Source: Defluviitaleaceae bacterium (GTDB lineage Bacteria > Bacillota > Clostridia > Lachnospirales > WRAX01). From it: a stretch of DNA of 64,000 nt. The notes beneath the pieces were generated by a model that worked only from the letters and a program-made list of their open reading frames with translations, did no database searches and had not been told where the DNA came from. Position numbers and translations under genes: made by a program. The stretch's first letter is position 1. Each line of letters starts with the position of its first letter. The stretch covers positions 1 through 64,000 of the forward strand of contig WRBK01000001.1 of NCBI GenBank assembly GCA_009784575.1, in the 5' to 3' direction. Positions 62,847 to 64,000 of this stretch are shown here, piece by piece.

Positions 62847-64000
62847 GTGAAAATCAAGAAATTTACAGCACCAACAGAACAAGAAGCCATAGAAAAGGTG
62901 AAAGCTGAACTTGGGCCAGATGCTCTTATAATCAATATCAAGAGGATACAACCAGGTGGTCTGTTTGCTTTTTTCCGAAAACCGAGCGTTGAGGTTATGG
63001 CGGCATATGATGACAAATCTGCCAGCGGTGCAGCGGCTACTGTAATGACAGTAGAAGAGACTACCACGAAAGAAAATGTGATAGCGCAAAGTCAACATCT
63101 TGAACCAGATTTGGTGCAAAAGTTTGAATCATCAAAAAAAGATGTGCAAATAGCGCAGCAAGAAGAAAAGATTCAGATGCTCCAAGATATGTTGCTTGCT
63201 ACCAGCGATATGCTAAGCAAAGCGCAGAGCAATCTTACGGTTAGCAAGCATGTGGAAAGTGCGGAAAGTAGGATTTACCAAAACAACCTTCTGCAAATTT
63301 TCTATAACACGCTGATTGAAAATCAGGTAAATGAAGATTTTGCTCGCGAAACTTTGGATGAGCTTGACAAAAAAGAATTAGTGGAAAAATTAGATATTAA
63401 CTTTGTTGTGAAAATAGTATATAATAAGATTGTAGAAACAATTGGAGCACCATCTGCGCTAAAACCAACACGCTCCAAAGGCAATCCACAGATATTCGCT
63501 TTTGTAGGACCTACAGGAGTTGGCAAAACCACCACCATAGCTAAGCTAACGGCAGACCTTAGCCTCCATAAAAATCTGGATGTCGGGCTGATTACAGCTG
63601 ATACATACCGCATAGCTGCCATAGAGCAGCTAAAAACCTACGGCGATATATTGGGCATAGATGTGGCGGTGGCTTACAAACCAGAGGAATTAGTTGAACA
63701 TATTAGAGCAAAAAAAGACCATTGTGACATTATTTTGATAGACACGGCAGGACGGTCACATAAGGATGACAATAACCTAAGAGAACTAAAGGAATTTATT
63801 AACAGCCATGAATTGATAGAGAAATTCCTTGTTCTATCGCTAACCACAAAGTTTGATGACATGATGGACATTGTGGATAAATATTCTAGGATATGTGATT
63901 TTAGGATAATTTTTACAAAGCTGGATGAGACCAATAAAATAGGGAATATTGCAAATTTATCCCATAAAACAGGAAAAAAGTTGAGCTATATAACTTTTGG
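62847..64000 (+). CDS. flhF: Flagellar GTPase FlhF (partial, runs off the window)
   Basis: SRP-type GTPase that sets flagellar number and position. The N-terminal part (KIKKFTAPTEQEAIEKVK) is followed by a low-complexity B domain and the NG domain with P-loop FAFVGPTGVGKTTTIAKL, TADTYRIAAIEQLK, IDTAGRS and TKLDE. GTG start at 62847; GGGGGAC lies upstream. 385 codons are visible to the end of the window, with no stop. Confidence 0.95.
   Translation, partial: MKIKKFTAPTEQEAIEKVKAELGPDALIINIKRIQPGGLFAFFRKPSVEVMAAYDDKSASGAAATVMTVEETTTKENVIAQSQHLEPDLVQKFESSKKDVQIAQQEEKIQMLQDMLLATSDMLSKAQSNLTVSKHVESAESRIYQNNLLQIFYNTLIENQVNEDFARETLDELDKKELVEKLDINFVVKIVYNKIVETIGAPSALKPTRSKGNPQIFAFVGPTGVGKTTTIAKLTADLSLHKNLDVGLITADTYRIAAIEQLKTYGDILGIDVAVAYKPEELVEHIRAKKDHCDIILIDTAGRSHKDDNNLRELKEFINSHELIEKFLVLSLTTKFDDMMDIVDKYSRICDFRIIFTKLDETNKIGNIANLSHKTGKKLSYITF

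Overview
The window reads as chromosomal DNA of a motile, low-GC Firmicute of the class Clostridia. The evidence is the FliY-type flagellar switch protein, the gene order of the flagellar supercluster, an hrcA-grpE-dnaK-dnaJ operon under a CIRCE element, strong AGGAGG-type ribosome binding sites, TTGACA/TATAAT promoters with 17-base spacers, and an RNA very like the NiCo (czcD) riboswitch. There is no prophage, insertion sequence, rRNA, tRNA or CRISPR array that I can see. The first 40 bases are homopolymer runs typical of a contig edge.

Layout. 0-4.7 kb (minus strand): housekeeping genes (Nudix hydrolase, Maf, sirtuin, AlkA-type glycosylase, PAS-GGDEF protein, GNAT). 4.8-11.06 kb (minus): the heat-shock operon hrcA-grpE-dnaK-dnaJ, interrupted by an NTF2-like gene, a small Cys/His (HNH-like) gene and a single-chain MNT-HEPN protein lying between dnaK and dnaJ. 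11.1-13.1 kb (plus): a MarR regulator with its own operator and three small genes. 13.3-20.2 kb: alaS, a frameshifted acetyltransferase, a nitroreductase, purH and rnz, with decayed toxin-antitoxin genes on both sides of rnz. 20.8-24 kb: riboswitch, SPC-type metal-export P-type ATPase and a DMT transporter. 24-25.2 kb: ECF sigma factor and membrane anti-sigma factor. 25.2-39.95 kb: tsaD, a lipoprotein, rarA, an aldo-keto reductase, thyA, glgB, aspartokinase, an AraC-type response regulator and purMND, plus a candidate 33-residue small protein and a 123-bp palindromic element. 40.1-64 kb (plus): one long flagellar cluster from flgB to flhF, which runs off the window.

How the genes work together. 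The flagellar cluster is assembled in building order: rod (flgB, flgC, fliE), MS ring (fliF), rotor (fliG), export ATPase complex (fliHIJ), MotE, hook-length control and hook (fliK, flgD, flgE), stator (motAB), fliL, C-ring switch (fliM, fliY), cheY, export gate (fliOPQR, flhB, flhA) and flhF. One SigA-like promoter precedes flgB and a second precedes flhA. The riboswitch/ATPase pair looks like a Co/Ni/Fe(II) efflux unit. The heat-shock operon appears to put an intact MNT-HEPN toxin-antitoxin pair, fused in one chain, under HrcA control.

The items most worth following up are the MNT-HEPN fusion in the chaperone operon, three genes whose best start appears to be AUU or AUA, the riboswitch-ATPase pair, the small ORF at 25.4 kb, and the decayed toxin-antitoxin genes around rnz.
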